Of a stretch of DNA of 5,916 nucleotides, positions 5,916-5,916 are shown one piece after another (position 1 is the stretch's first letter; each line of letters opens with the position of its first letter). The notes beneath the pieces were generated by a model. That model was not told the DNA's origin and did no database searches. It was given only the letters and a program-made list of their open reading frames with translations. The translations under genes were made by a program, and so were the position numbers. The stretch is from SZUA-254 sp035292425 (GTDB lineage Bacteria > Bacteroidota > Ignavibacteria > UBA10030 > SZUA-254), in the NCBI GenBank assembly GCA_035292425.1, contig DATDQD010000200.1, forward strand, positions 1 through 5,916, written 5' to 3'.

Positions 5916-5916
5916 G

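Overview
This 5.9-kb window comes from a GC-rich bacterial chromosome and is almost entirely protein-coding. I can support six genes: four complete ones plus fragments at each edge. I see no rRNA, tRNA, insertion sequence, CRISPR array or integration signal. The short PabB and roughly 200-residue class IV PabC, the generally poor Shine-Dalgarno sequences, the twin-arginine Gfo/Idh/MocA protein and the SUMF1-like fragment suggest a free-living member of the Bacteroidetes/FCB group or a similar GC-rich environmental bacterium. This placement is an inference, as no taxonomic marker gene is present.

Left part (1-2472): the window opens with the C-terminal end of a Sel1-repeat protein (+). It converges on pabA (-), the glutamine amidotransferase subunit of aminodeoxychorismate synthase. 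A 58-bp gap separates pabA from divergently oriented pabB and pabC (+), which overlap by 17 bp. Together, PabA supplies ammonia from glutamine, PabB aminates chorismate to 4-amino-4-deoxychorismate, and PabC releases pyruvate to give p-aminobenzoate. The locus is therefore a complete pABA (folate precursor) module split across a shared divergent promoter region.

Middle (2473-2571): a short convergent gap holds a nearly pure C tract (G-rich on the minus strand) that could form a G-quadruplex.

Right part (2572-5916, all -): in transcription order these are the C-terminal end of a possible SUMF1/FGE-fold protein, a 519-residue SLC13/DASS sodium-coupled anion transporter, and a 460-residue Gfo/Idh/MocA oxidoreductase with a twin-arginine signal and a cysteine cluster. 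The transporter and oxidoreductase may take part in uptake and processing of an organic acid or sugar derivative, but the sequence does not identify a substrate. The oxidoreductase has its own strong ribosome binding site and may have its own promoter.

I found no convincing evidence of a wholly new system. The points most worth a second look are the overlapping divergent control region of the pABA genes, the G-quadruplex-capable tract, the exported cysteine-cluster oxidoreductase beside the transporter, and the SUMF1-like tail that lacks the FGE cysteines.
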